Part shown: positions 53,472 through 61,559 of the stretch, piece after piece
Layout: every line of letters starts with the position of its first letter
Position numbering within the stretch: position 1 is the stretch's first letter
Origin: Pedobacter sp. B4-66
Lineage (GTDB): Bacteria; Bacteroidota; Bacteroidia; Sphingobacteriales; Sphingobacteriaceae
NCBI RefSeq assembly: GCF_018492665.1
Contig: NZ_JAFVME010000006.1
Coordinates: 1-64,000 of the forward strand
Direction: 5' to 3'
DNA: 64,000 nucleotides
Notes under the pieces: model-generated
Told to the model about the DNA's origin: nothing
The model's database searches: none
What the model saw: the letters and a program-made list of their open reading frames with translations, nothing else
Position numbers and translations under genes: made by a program

Positions 53472-54806
53472 TTAATGTAAAACAATATTTTCGCCAATAC
53501 TCTCTAATGATTTTCCTTTCGTTTCCGGCATAAAGCGCCATACAAATAACAATTGTAAAACCATCATGGCGCCAAAAAAGCTAAAAGTTGCGGCACCACC
53601 AAAAGTTTCGGCAAAATAAGGAAAGTAAAAAGCAACCAGCGCAGCCATTACCCAGTGTGTAGAGCTACCAAGGGTTTGCCCTTTGGCCCTCACCTGATTT
53701 GGGAATATTTCTGAAATAAACACCCAAATAACAGCTCCCTGAGAAAATGCAAAAAAGGCAATAAATACCATCATATAAATGGGAATGGCCATGCCACTAA
53801 AGCGCTCGGTATGAAATGTAAAGGCGACTAAAAATAAGGAAACGATAAGGCCAAAAGACCCAATCAGCATTAATACACGGCGACCAACCTTATCTATAAA
53901 ATTTAAAGCCAATAATGTAAAGGCGAAATTGATTAACCCGATGCCAACTGTAGATAACAGCGAAGAATGTGCGCCAAGTCCAGCCATTTCAAATATCCTC
54001 GGTGCGTAATAAATAATGGCATTAATACCCGACACCTGATTAAAAAACGCAAACAACACCGCAAATATCACTGGTTTTGAATATTGACCAGAGAACAAGC
54101 TTTCACTACTTTTTGATGATTCCCCTAATTTTGTTTCAGATCTTTTAATTGAAGCCAACTCTTCCTCGCAGTTCAGCGGATTAATAATTCTTAATATCTC
54201 CAGCGCCTTTTCAGTAGCTCCTTTTTTAAGGATTAGCCAACGAGGACTTTCCGGAATAAACTTAATTAATATCAAGAACACTAAAGATGGAGCAGCTTGT
54301 ACGCCTAACATCCAACGCCAGGATGATTCTCCGCCCTGACTGATCAGATAGTTAGAAAGGTAAGAGATCAAAATTCCCAATACCACATTAAATTGAAACA
54401 GTCCTACTAAACGACCACGTCTATCAGCCGGCGAAATCTCCGATATATAAATTGGTGCCGTAACTGAAGATGTACCTACGCCCAGGCCACCCAAAAACCT
54501 GAATACCAGAAAAACATACCAATTATCAGCCATTGCAGTTCCTAAAGAGGAAAGCAGATAAACCACAGCAACAAAATACAAAGTGTTTTTACGACCAAAC
54601 TTATCGGACGGTCGGGAACCGAGCAATGAGCCTATCACAGTTCCTATTAAAGCTATTGAAATGGTTAGCCCATGTTCAAATACTGAAAGGTTCCAATATT
54701 GTTGTATTGCTTTTTCGGCACCTGATATCACTGCGGTATCAAAGCCAAATAAAAACCCGCCTAATGCTACTACTATCGACCAGGCCAGTACTGAATTCTT
54801 TTTCAT
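53472..54806 (-). CDS. MFS sugar porter, probable fructose transporter
   Basis: Inner-membrane permease of 444 aa starting at the ATG at 54806 (MKKNSVLAW); the ORF runs to 54839 without a better start. Twelve membrane segments and the sugar-porter signatures RFLGGLGVGTSSVTAPIYISEI, PESPRWLI and PETKGKS are visible. In a fructose locus it is likely a fructose symporter. It is transcribed divergently from the hybrid sensor. Confidence 0.88.
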   Translation of the reverse strand: MKKNSVLAWSIVVALGGFLFGFDTAVISGAEKAIQQYWNLSVFEHGLTISIALIGTVIGSLLGSRPSDKFGRKNTLYFVAVVYLLSSLGTAMADNWYVFLVFRFLGGLGVGTSSVTAPIYISEISPADRRGRLVGLFQFNVVLGILISYLSNYLISQGGESSWRWMLGVQAAPSLVFLILIKFIPESPRWLILKKGATEKALEILRIINPLNCEEELASIKRSETKLGESSKSSESLFSGQYSKPVIFAVLFAFFNQVSGINAIIYYAPRIFEMAGLGAHSSLLSTVGIGLINFAFTLLALNFIDKVGRRVLMLIGSFGLIVSLFLVAFTFHTERFSGMAIPIYMMVFIAFFAFSQGAVIWVFISEIFPNQVRAKGQTLGSSTHWVMAALVAFYFPYFAETFGGAATFSFFGAMMVLQLLFVWRFMPETKGKSLESIGENIVLH

Positions 54807-55090
54807 GAAGTTCGATTTACAAATGGTTAAGGATTGCAAATTAGAGGCAAATGACAGGTAGGTGTTATGAATTTTACATCAAATTCATTAAAAAACAGAA
54901 CACCTTTAAAACAACTGAATACCAACAAGTTAAAAACAGCAAATAAACACTTTTATTTAGATGTTAAATTTTGTTACACAATTCTTTAACTCAGGTTACA
55001 CCTTACAAAGCACCCCATACTGCCAAATTTTAAAATGAGGTATATAATTTATAGCTTTAATGGCTCCCACTAATTTTTATAGCCCTTATA
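54807..55090. other. Divergent spacer of the fructose locus
   Basis: About 280 bases between the sugar porter (minus) and the hybrid sensor (plus). AT-rich; no ORF. It must hold both promoters, but I see no exact TAnnTTTG and no clear direct repeats. The AraC output domain of the sensor is the expected binder here. Confidence 0.45.
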
Positions 55091-57883
55091 ATGATCAATC
55101 CCTTCAGTTTTAAATACCTTTTCAAATGCCAGATTACATTGCTGCTGGTATTTGCATTGGGAGTAATTTTAACCTTACAGGGCTGCTCAGATAAAAAGGA
55201 AACAAGGGAATATAAGATTGGCTTCTCGCAATGTGTTGGCTCCGATTTGTGGCGTAAAACGATGCTCGATGAAATGAAAACAGAGCTTTCTTTACACCCT
55301 GGCACAAAACTGAGCTATGCCGATGCCGATAACAGCAGCAGCAAGCAAATAGAGCAGGTAAAGGAAATGATTAGCGAAGGTGTAGATTTGCTAGTCATTT
55401 CGCCAAACGAAGCCCTACCACTCACTAAAATCGTTGAAGAGACCTACAATAAAGGGATTCCGGTAATCGTTATCGACCGTAAAACTTCATCGCCACTTTA
55501 TACAGCTTATGTTGGTGCAGAGAATTATCAGGTAGGTAAAATAGCAGGAGAATATTTGGCCAATAGCCTAAAAGGATCAGGAAATGTTGTAGAGGTAATG
55601 GGCTTGCCTGGCTCCTCTCCGGCTATTGAGCGCGACAGAGGCTTTATGGATGCGCTTAAGGAGCATCCCGAAATTAAAGTAACCGCGCAGTTTTATGGCG
55701 ACTGGCTAGGGCCAAACACAGAAACACAACTACTAAAAAACCAAGATAAGCTTAAAAATATTGACGCCATATTTGCGCATAATGATGTAATGGCTACGAG
55801 TGCAAGAAAGGTGCTTAAACAACTTAACCTGAGCAATAGCATAAAGGTAATTGGGGTTGATGCCTTGCCCGGAAATGGCGGTGGCCTAAATCTGGTGAGC
55901 AACAAAACACTAACTGCCAGTGTACTTTACCCTACCGGAGGTAAAGAAGCAATTAACATTGCCATGAGAATCCTGAACAAGGAATCCTTTTCAAAAGAAA
56001 ACATCCTGCAAACTGTAGTAATTGACAGCAGCAATGTGCAATTAATGAAGCTTCAGTGGGATAGAATAAACAGTCAGCAAAGCGATATAGAGCGTCAGCA
56101 GACCTTACTTGCAGATCAATTTAAAGTTTACAACAGTCAAAGGCTGGTACTTAATTTCATTGTAATCACGCTAGTATTAGCCGTAGTATTTGGAGGACTC
56201 GCCTTTCACGCTTTACTTGAAAACAGGAAAATCAATAAGAGCCTAGAGCTAAAAAATGCAGAGATCTTAAATCAGCGAAACCAGCTAATAGAGATGTCGG
56301 AAAAGGCTCAGGCAGCAACCGAAGCCAAACTCAATTTCTTCACCAACATCTCTCACGAGTTCAGAACACCACTAACGCTAATCCTATCCCCTCTTGAAGA
56401 CCTACTTAAAAACGAAAAAGTAAAAGCAACGGCGGGCAATAACCTTACGCTGATCTACAAAAACGTTTACAGGCTACTGAGGTTGGTAAACCAATTGATG
56501 GACTACCGAAAAATAGAGCACAAGCAGTTTAAACTACATGCAACGGCCAATAACCTAATAGATTTTGTAAAGGAAATTCTGGATAGCTTTAAACACAGCG
56601 CCGAGAAACGCAATATAGACCTGAGGCTAGTGGTTAAAGAAAGTCCGGGAGTAGTTTGGTTTGACGTAAACATCCTTGACAAGGTGATATTTAACCTGCT
56701 AAGCAATGCCTTAAAATTTACCAGCGATAATGGCAGAATCTACATTACCATAAGCAAAACCAACAACACAGTTAATATTGAGGTAGAAGACAACGGTGTG
56801 GGCATGACAAACACCGAACTTGAACATATTTTTGAGCAGTTCTATCAATCAGACCTCAATTACAGCAGGGGTTCTGGCTTAGGCTTATCTCTTTCTAAAG
56901 AATTGATTCTGTTACATCAAGGAAACATTGCAGTAAGCAGTAAAAAATGGCAGGGAACTACATTTACCATAACATTGCAATTGGGAGATAGCCACCTTAC
57001 AGAGGAAGAGAAACTAGTACAAGAGCAACAAGGTGCTATGCTGTACGATCAGATAAAAATATACACTACCGAACATGATCATGCTGCAATCAAAGAAAAG
57101 GACCGCGCATTTGAGCACATTAAAGATCAATCGGTATTAATTATAGAGGACAATCAGGACCTGCTAAATTACTTAACCGAAAAATTTGAGGCAGATTACG
57201 AAGTATTTACCGCTTCTACAGGCACCAATGGACTAGCCGAAGCTTATGAAAAAATCCCAGATCTAATTATTACCGATGTTGTAGTACCTGGCATATCGGG
57301 CAAAAACCTAACCCAGCAACTCAAATCGGATATCCGAACCTCACACATTCCAATTATACTATTAACAGCCCAAGGCAGCATAGAACAGCAGGTAAACGGT
57401 ATACAGAGCATGGCAGACGTGTACATTACCAAGCCTTTTAACTTCGAATACCTGCAAGCCAACGTAGAAAACCTGATTAAGAACAGAGTTATTTTAAAAG
57501 AGCACTACACCAGCGACATCTCCTCGTCAGGCGTTAAAAAATCGACCAACCTGATTGACAAGAAGTTCTTAAACGACTTTGCCGGAATTGTAGAGCACAA
57601 CCTAAGCAATGAGCATTTCAGCGTAGATGACATCGGTAAGGCCATAGGCATATCCAGAGTTCAACTATACCGTAAAGTTAAGGCGCTATTAAACTGCAGT
57701 ATAACAGATTACATTTTAAACCGACGACTTAAAAAGGCTAAGTACTTACTAAGTAACGAAGAATATTCTATTTCAGAAATCACTTATATGGTCGGCATAT
57801 CATCCCCTACTTATTTCTCTACCATATTTAAAAACAAGTATGGGATGACACCAACTGAATACAAAAAGACCAAAAATCAATAA
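55091..57883 (+). CDS. Hybrid two-component sensor with sugar-binding domain and AraC output (fructose-type HTCS)
   Basis: A 930-aa inner-membrane regulator. After a signal/lipobox-like segment (LQGC, residue about 32) a periplasmic binding-protein-like domain (about 40-310, GFSQCVGSDLW, DRKTSSPLY) precedes a membrane helix (about 355-375). Then a histidine kinase: NISHEFRTPL with His422, ATPase motifs VEDNGVGM and GSGLGLSLS, a receiver with Asp729 in IITDVVVPG, and a C-terminal AraC domain (about 830-930). This matches the fructose-sensing HTCS of Bacteroides (BT1754 type) rather than the propeller-sensor kind. It should control the divergent GH32 locus. Confidence 0.92.
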   Translation: MINPFSFKYLFKCQITLLLVFALGVILTLQGCSDKKETREYKIGFSQCVGSDLWRKTMLDEMKTELSLHPGTKLSYADADNSSSKQIEQVKEMISEGVDLLVISPNEALPLTKIVEETYNKGIPVIVIDRKTSSPLYTAYVGAENYQVGKIAGEYLANSLKGSGNVVEVMGLPGSSPAIERDRGFMDALKEHPEIKVTAQFYGDWLGPNTETQLLKNQDKLKNIDAIFAHNDVMATSARKVLKQLNLSNSIKVIGVDALPGNGGGLNLVSNKTLTASVLYPTGGKEAINIAMRILNKESFSKENILQTVVIDSSNVQLMKLQWDRINSQQSDIERQQTLLADQFKVYNSQRLVLNFIVITLVLAVVFGGLAFHALLENRKINKSLELKNAEILNQRNQLIEMSEKAQAATEAKLNFFTNISHEFRTPLTLILSPLEDLLKNEKVKATAGNNLTLIYKNVYRLLRLVNQLMDYRKIEHKQFKLHATANNLIDFVKEILDSFKHSAEKRNIDLRLVVKESPGVVWFDVNILDKVIFNLLSNALKFTSDNGRIYITISKTNNTVNIEVEDNGVGMTNTELEHIFEQFYQSDLNYSRGSGLGLSLSKELILLHQGNIAVSSKKWQGTTFTITLQLGDSHLTEEEKLVQEQQGAMLYDQIKIYTTEHDHAAIKEKDRAFEHIKDQSVLIIEDNQDLLNYLTEKFEADYEVFTASTGTNGLAEAYEKIPDLIITDVVVPGISGKNLTQQLKSDIRTSHIPIILLTAQGSIEQQVNGIQSMADVYITKPFNFEYLQANVENLIKNRVILKEHYTSDISSSGVKKSTNLIDKKFLNDFAGIVEHNLSNEHFSVDDIGKAIGISRVQLYRKVKALLNCSITDYILNRRLKKAKYLLSNEEYSISEITYMVGISSPTYFSTIFKNKYGMTPTEYKKTKNQ

Positions 57884-57887
57884 GCTG

Positions 57888-59234
57888 TTACTCAATTAAA
57901 ATATTAATAGCAGCAGGGAAAAGTCTTTCCGGATCACCAAACAAAGCAAGGCTCTCTGCCATTGTACCTACGTTAGGCTTCAATTTTTTGTTACTGATAA
58001 GCTTATCATTGTAATAAACCAAAACAGGTTCGGCGAAATTAACTCTATCAATATATAGCTTAACATTACCTTTAACCCTGCCTTTAACATTCGAAGAACT
58101 TACCTGGTAAGTATTTCCCTTTTTCTCTACATAGAATTTCCTTTCGCCAGTTTTAGAAAGCCCATCTAATCTTAAATAACCAAACCCCTTTCTATAAGTA
58201 ATTGGCACGTTAGGTTCGCCACCATAAATACTGTCCACTTGTGCATAATATACCATGCTTAAGGTATCTGGATAGGGTTTTCTGCTAAACTGCTTTAACC
58301 AAGGCGCAGTTCTAAAATAATCAATTCCATGTCCACGGCCAATTTGTATTTCTACTTCATGCTTAAATTGTCCCGGATTCTTTGCTGCTGCACTATCCAA
58401 AAGTTTCTTCCAGTCTCTTCCGTTCTGTACGCGTCCGTAAGCATAGTCTTTCTCGCCAACTTCAATATGAAAAGCTGTATTTCTTAAATTCTCGATAGGC
58501 TCCTGATCTGCCCATACCGGCCCAGCCATAGGTCCTGCCCCAGCAAAGTAATCTGCGAGAAAAATCCCCATTCTGAAACTGCCATACCCTCCTTCAGAAA
58601 TCCCCATTATGTAAGTCTTATTGGCATTTACATCGCCAGAAAGCACTGCAAGCTGCCAGGTTCTAATCCATGCGGCTATAGCTGCGCTATGATACCATCG
58701 CCCTCTTCTATCATCTGGCATTCGAGGGATAAAATACATGCTCGGACTATCCTGATACTTTGCACCTAAAGATTTAGCAGCCTTCCATTCAGAATCATTT
58801 GATGGTGAAGTCCACGGCCCAGATTCATCTGGAAAACAACCTCCACCGTGTAAATTGATATAAAGCGGATAGCCACCATTTGGCTTATTGCCTTTCTTAC
58901 TCATTGCGAAAAGCATTTTTTTTTGATCTGGTAATTGCCAGATTAAGGAATCTTTAGTAGAGTTGTCGCTTAGATTAGCCCATGTTTTGAGACGTTCAGC
59001 ATTGGCCTTTTTCCACGAACTCCATAAGAGTGCTTGGTATTTAATGATCTCATTTGCTGGTATTGTCCTTTTATAGTACTCGCTTGGCGGATTGATGAGG
59101 CTATCTTTTTCTATTGTAGAAGAAAGGTACTTAGTAAGGTCATTTTCGTATCCGCTGGTTGTTTCTTTTTTAACTGATTTACAGGCGCCAAATAGGCAAA
59201 TTAAGGCAAGAGCTGCTAATATTTTTTGATTCAT
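57888..59234 (-). CDS. Lipoprotein alpha/beta hydrolase (esterase/peptidase-like)
   Basis: A 448-aa lipoprotein (lipobox GAC near residue 18). The alpha/beta-hydrolase fold shows INLHGGGCFPDES (oxyanion hole), the nucleophile elbow GISEGGYG, and a His in GRGHGIDYF. The C-terminal 90 residues form an extra beta domain. This pattern resembles esterases associated with polysaccharide degradation. Substrate unknown. It ends 4 bp from the hybrid sensor on the other strand. Confidence 0.82.
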   Translation of the reverse strand: MNQKILAALALICLFGACKSVKKETTSGYENDLTKYLSSTIEKDSLINPPSEYYKRTIPANEIIKYQALLWSSWKKANAERLKTWANLSDNSTKDSLIWQLPDQKKMLFAMSKKGNKPNGGYPLYINLHGGGCFPDESGPWTSPSNDSEWKAAKSLGAKYQDSPSMYFIPRMPDDRRGRWYHSAAIAAWIRTWQLAVLSGDVNANKTYIMGISEGGYGSFRMGIFLADYFAGAGPMAGPVWADQEPIENLRNTAFHIEVGEKDYAYGRVQNGRDWKKLLDSAAAKNPGQFKHEVEIQIGRGHGIDYFRTAPWLKQFSRKPYPDTLSMVYYAQVDSIYGGEPNVPITYRKGFGYLRLDGLSKTGERKFYVEKKGNTYQVSSSNVKGRVKGNVKLYIDRVNFAEPVLVYYNDKLISNKKLKPNVGTMAESLALFGDPERLFPAAINILIE

Positions 59235-59427
59235 TTAGTTGATTTTACTTTTTAGATCGGTTTTTATTGTCAGGTTGTTCAAAAACGTATAATCGCCATC
59301 ATAGATACTAATCACCATCCTGTCCTACACACTTTTATACAACTAAATAAAAAAAGCATAAACAACCAAATTTCAGGAACAATATTTAATCTGGTTTGTT
59401 AAGTTGAATACATTAATCCAAATTACA
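59235..59427. other. AT-rich spacer without clear features
   Basis: About 190 bases between the divergent hydrolase and the 80-aa gene. Nothing beyond AT-rich sequence is apparent, and no exact TAnnTTTG or hairpin is seen. Confidence 0.4.
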
Positions 59428-59670
59428 ATGGAAAAATTTAGAATTGAAGTAGCCGGTAGTCGGCACTTTGGACAGTTTTTTGAGATTAAGGCCCTCGATA
59501 ATGAACGATTCCAAATCTTTAATGATCGACACGAAAGAATCGGGACAATTGAAATAGACAACGATGATCGAGATCATTACCGACAAAGCATGGATTGCAA
59601 AGTAGATCTTCCCTTACTTAATTCAATTAGAGACAGTATACTTCTTCATCAAGAACTGCTTACAAAATAA
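59428..59670 (+). CDS. Small acidic hypothetical protein
   Basis: An 80-aa soluble protein starting at the ATG at 59428 (MEKFRIEVAG); the TTG at 59404 is unlikely. It reads as a beta-rich front (FEIKALDNERFQIFND, RIGTIEIDNDD) and a C-terminal helix (LPLLNSIRDSILLHQELL). I do not recognise the family. It looks like a conserved small protein of Bacteroidota. Confidence 0.6.
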   Translation: MEKFRIEVAGSRHFGQFFEIKALDNERFQIFNDRHERIGTIEIDNDDRDHYRQSMDCKVDLPLLNSIRDSILLHQELLTK

Positions 59671-59678
59671 TTATCGGC

Positions 59679-60131
59679 TTAATGATTTGATTTTATCGCA
59701 TTTTGCAGATGCATAATCTCATCAAACTCCACTTTTGCAACAGGATAACCTTTCAAACTTTGCTGAACCTGATAAACTTTATTAGACTGTTCATTTAAAG
59801 CTGCCAACTTCCCATAATTTTTTAAGAAAATAATACAATTTTCTCTTAAAATTTCCAGCTCTTCAAATTTTTTCATATTGGTATAAAATGCAGGATCTTT
59901 AATTCCGGGCAATAGGGCTCTTTGTGCTAATATCCTCCAATACAGGATAGAAGAATTGACCTTGCCGACTACTTTTTCGGCTTGTTCCAGCTTTGTTAAC
60001 GCACTATTATACTGACCTGCATGATAGCTCTTTTCGGCTTCCTTTATTCTGGTTTTAGCAGATATGGATTGCCCCATACTGGCGATTGTAAGACAAGTAA
60101 AAATCACTAGTAAGTTTAGAAACTGTTTCAT
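59679..60131 (-). CDS. Secreted TPR-like hypothetical protein
   Basis: A 150-aa exported protein with a signal peptide ending near MGQS. The mature part is helical with one clear TPR-like unit (AEKSYHAGQYNSALTKLEQAEKVV). Function unknown. It is divergent from the thioredoxin-like TPR protein at 60228, which could be its partner. Confidence 0.6.
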   Translation of the reverse strand: MKQFLNLLVIFTCLTIASMGQSISAKTRIKEAEKSYHAGQYNSALTKLEQAEKVVGKVNSSILYWRILAQRALLPGIKDPAFYTNMKKFEELEILRENCIIFLKNYGKLAALNEQSNKVYQVQQSLKGYPVAKVEFDEIMHLQNAIKSNH

Positions 60132-60227
60132 TAAATTATTTTTCCAAATGTATAACCAGATTTTTCATTCTACCATAGAATAGAAAAATTTAATACCTTG
60201 CAAACATCCTAAATTATTTAACGCTCC

Positions 60228-61529
60228 ATGAAAAAGATTATCCTATTATCATTTATATTTTTTAATGTACACTTATCTTTTTCTCAGATTAAGTTCCAAA
60301 AAAGCCTATCTGATGCTGTAAAACAGGCATCAAGTACCAAAAAGTCTATTTGTATTCACATCACAATTCCGGTATATGCTAAGGGCACTAAAAGTATTAT
60401 GGATCAAGTCAGTGTATCCAGTTTCTACAATAAAAACTTTATCAATTATAAGGTTGAAATGATGGATAGTGTGGGTCGTGAATTGATTAACAAATATGGG
60501 GTAACCGTATTTCCGGCCAGTGTTTTTATTGATTATAAACAAAACCTGATTCTTAAAACATCAACAGGCAACAATGCAGAAAACGCCCTTAATAATGGAA
60601 AAACAGCACTTATACGTAAAAATTCAGGAATAATGCTTTCCACTCATGAGGAAAAGTATGCAAATGAGAAGCACAACGCCAAATTGATAAAGAACTATAT
60701 TAACCTAAGAATGGAGGCCGGAATATTCGATAACGCAAAGCTAATTGACGAGTATGTGGACTATAAAACCATAGGTGAGCTTAATGACCCAAATGAAATC
60801 ATACTCATTCTTAGGTCTGGTGCATACGCTTTCGGAAAGGCTTTTAACATCAATGGTTTAAACAAAACAAAAACTGATAGTGTATTCATGACGCTTCCTC
60901 TGCAAGAGCGAATAGACATTAATGACAGAATTATTAACAACACTCAAAACGAGGCTATCAGAACCAAAAACATTGCAATGGCGCCAGCAGCAATGAATTT
61001 CACCAGAAACACCTGGAGTCATAATTACAATGAAGGCAGCAAACAGTCTCAACTAAAGATCCTTAATTATTACAAGGCAGTAAAAGATACAGCTAATTAC
61101 TACCCACAAACATCGTATTTTGTGGATCAATATTACATGAGGGTAAACGCAGATTCCATTAGATTTCAAGATCCATCAATATTGGGAAAAATGCAAAGTA
61201 AAGTACCCACATTTAATCAGCCATCTCCTTCAAATGCCAACATCCCAGATTTGCTTAATAATGCTGCATGGGATTTTTATGTATTAGGAACTCGCAATAA
61301 ATTGTATTTAAGCAAAGCCTTTTTATGGGTAAAAAGGGCGATTGATTTAAAACAGAATTTTCAATATTATGATACTTTAGCGCAAATATTCTACCGCATG
61401 GAATTCTATGATGAAGCGCTTATCAATCAGAATAAAGCTATTGATATGGCAATAGAGGTTGGCACTTCCCTAAGCCTCATAGAATCTTTAAAATCTACAG
61501 GGCAAAAAATAAAAGAAAGAAAACTGTAG
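60228..61529 (+). CDS. Secreted thioredoxin-like protein without CxxC, with helical repeats
   Basis: A 433-aa exported protein (signal peptide ends near LSFSQ). Residues about 25-130 have a thioredoxin-like order (KKSICIHITIPVYAKGT, INKYGVTVFPASVFIDYKQNLI with the cis-Pro position) but lack the CxxC, so it is not an oxidoreductase of the standard type. The C-terminal half is helical and TPR-like (LSKAFLWVKRAIDLK, DEALINQNKAIDMA). Probably a binding or scaffold protein. Confidence 0.65.
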   Translation: MKKIILLSFIFFNVHLSFSQIKFQKSLSDAVKQASSTKKSICIHITIPVYAKGTKSIMDQVSVSSFYNKNFINYKVEMMDSVGRELINKYGVTVFPASVFIDYKQNLILKTSTGNNAENALNNGKTALIRKNSGIMLSTHEEKYANEKHNAKLIKNYINLRMEAGIFDNAKLIDEYVDYKTIGELNDPNEIILILRSGAYAFGKAFNINGLNKTKTDSVFMTLPLQERIDINDRIINNTQNEAIRTKNIAMAPAAMNFTRNTWSHNYNEGSKQSQLKILNYYKAVKDTANYYPQTSYFVDQYYMRVNADSIRFQDPSILGKMQSKVPTFNQPSPSNANIPDLLNNAAWDFYVLGTRNKLYLSKAFLWVKRAIDLKQNFQYYDTLAQIFYRMEFYDEALINQNKAIDMAIEVGTSLSLIESLKSTGQKIKERKL

Positions 61530-61559
61530 CTGATTTAATCATATTACCAGCTACAGTTT
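61521..61559. terminator. Bidirectional terminator that contains both stop codons
   Basis: AAACTGTAGCTG (61521-61532) pairs exactly with CAGCTACAGTTT (61548-61559). The TAG stop of the 433-aa gene (61527-61529) lies in the stem, and the stop of the convergent 722-aa gene (61544-61546) lies in the loop. Confidence 0.75.
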
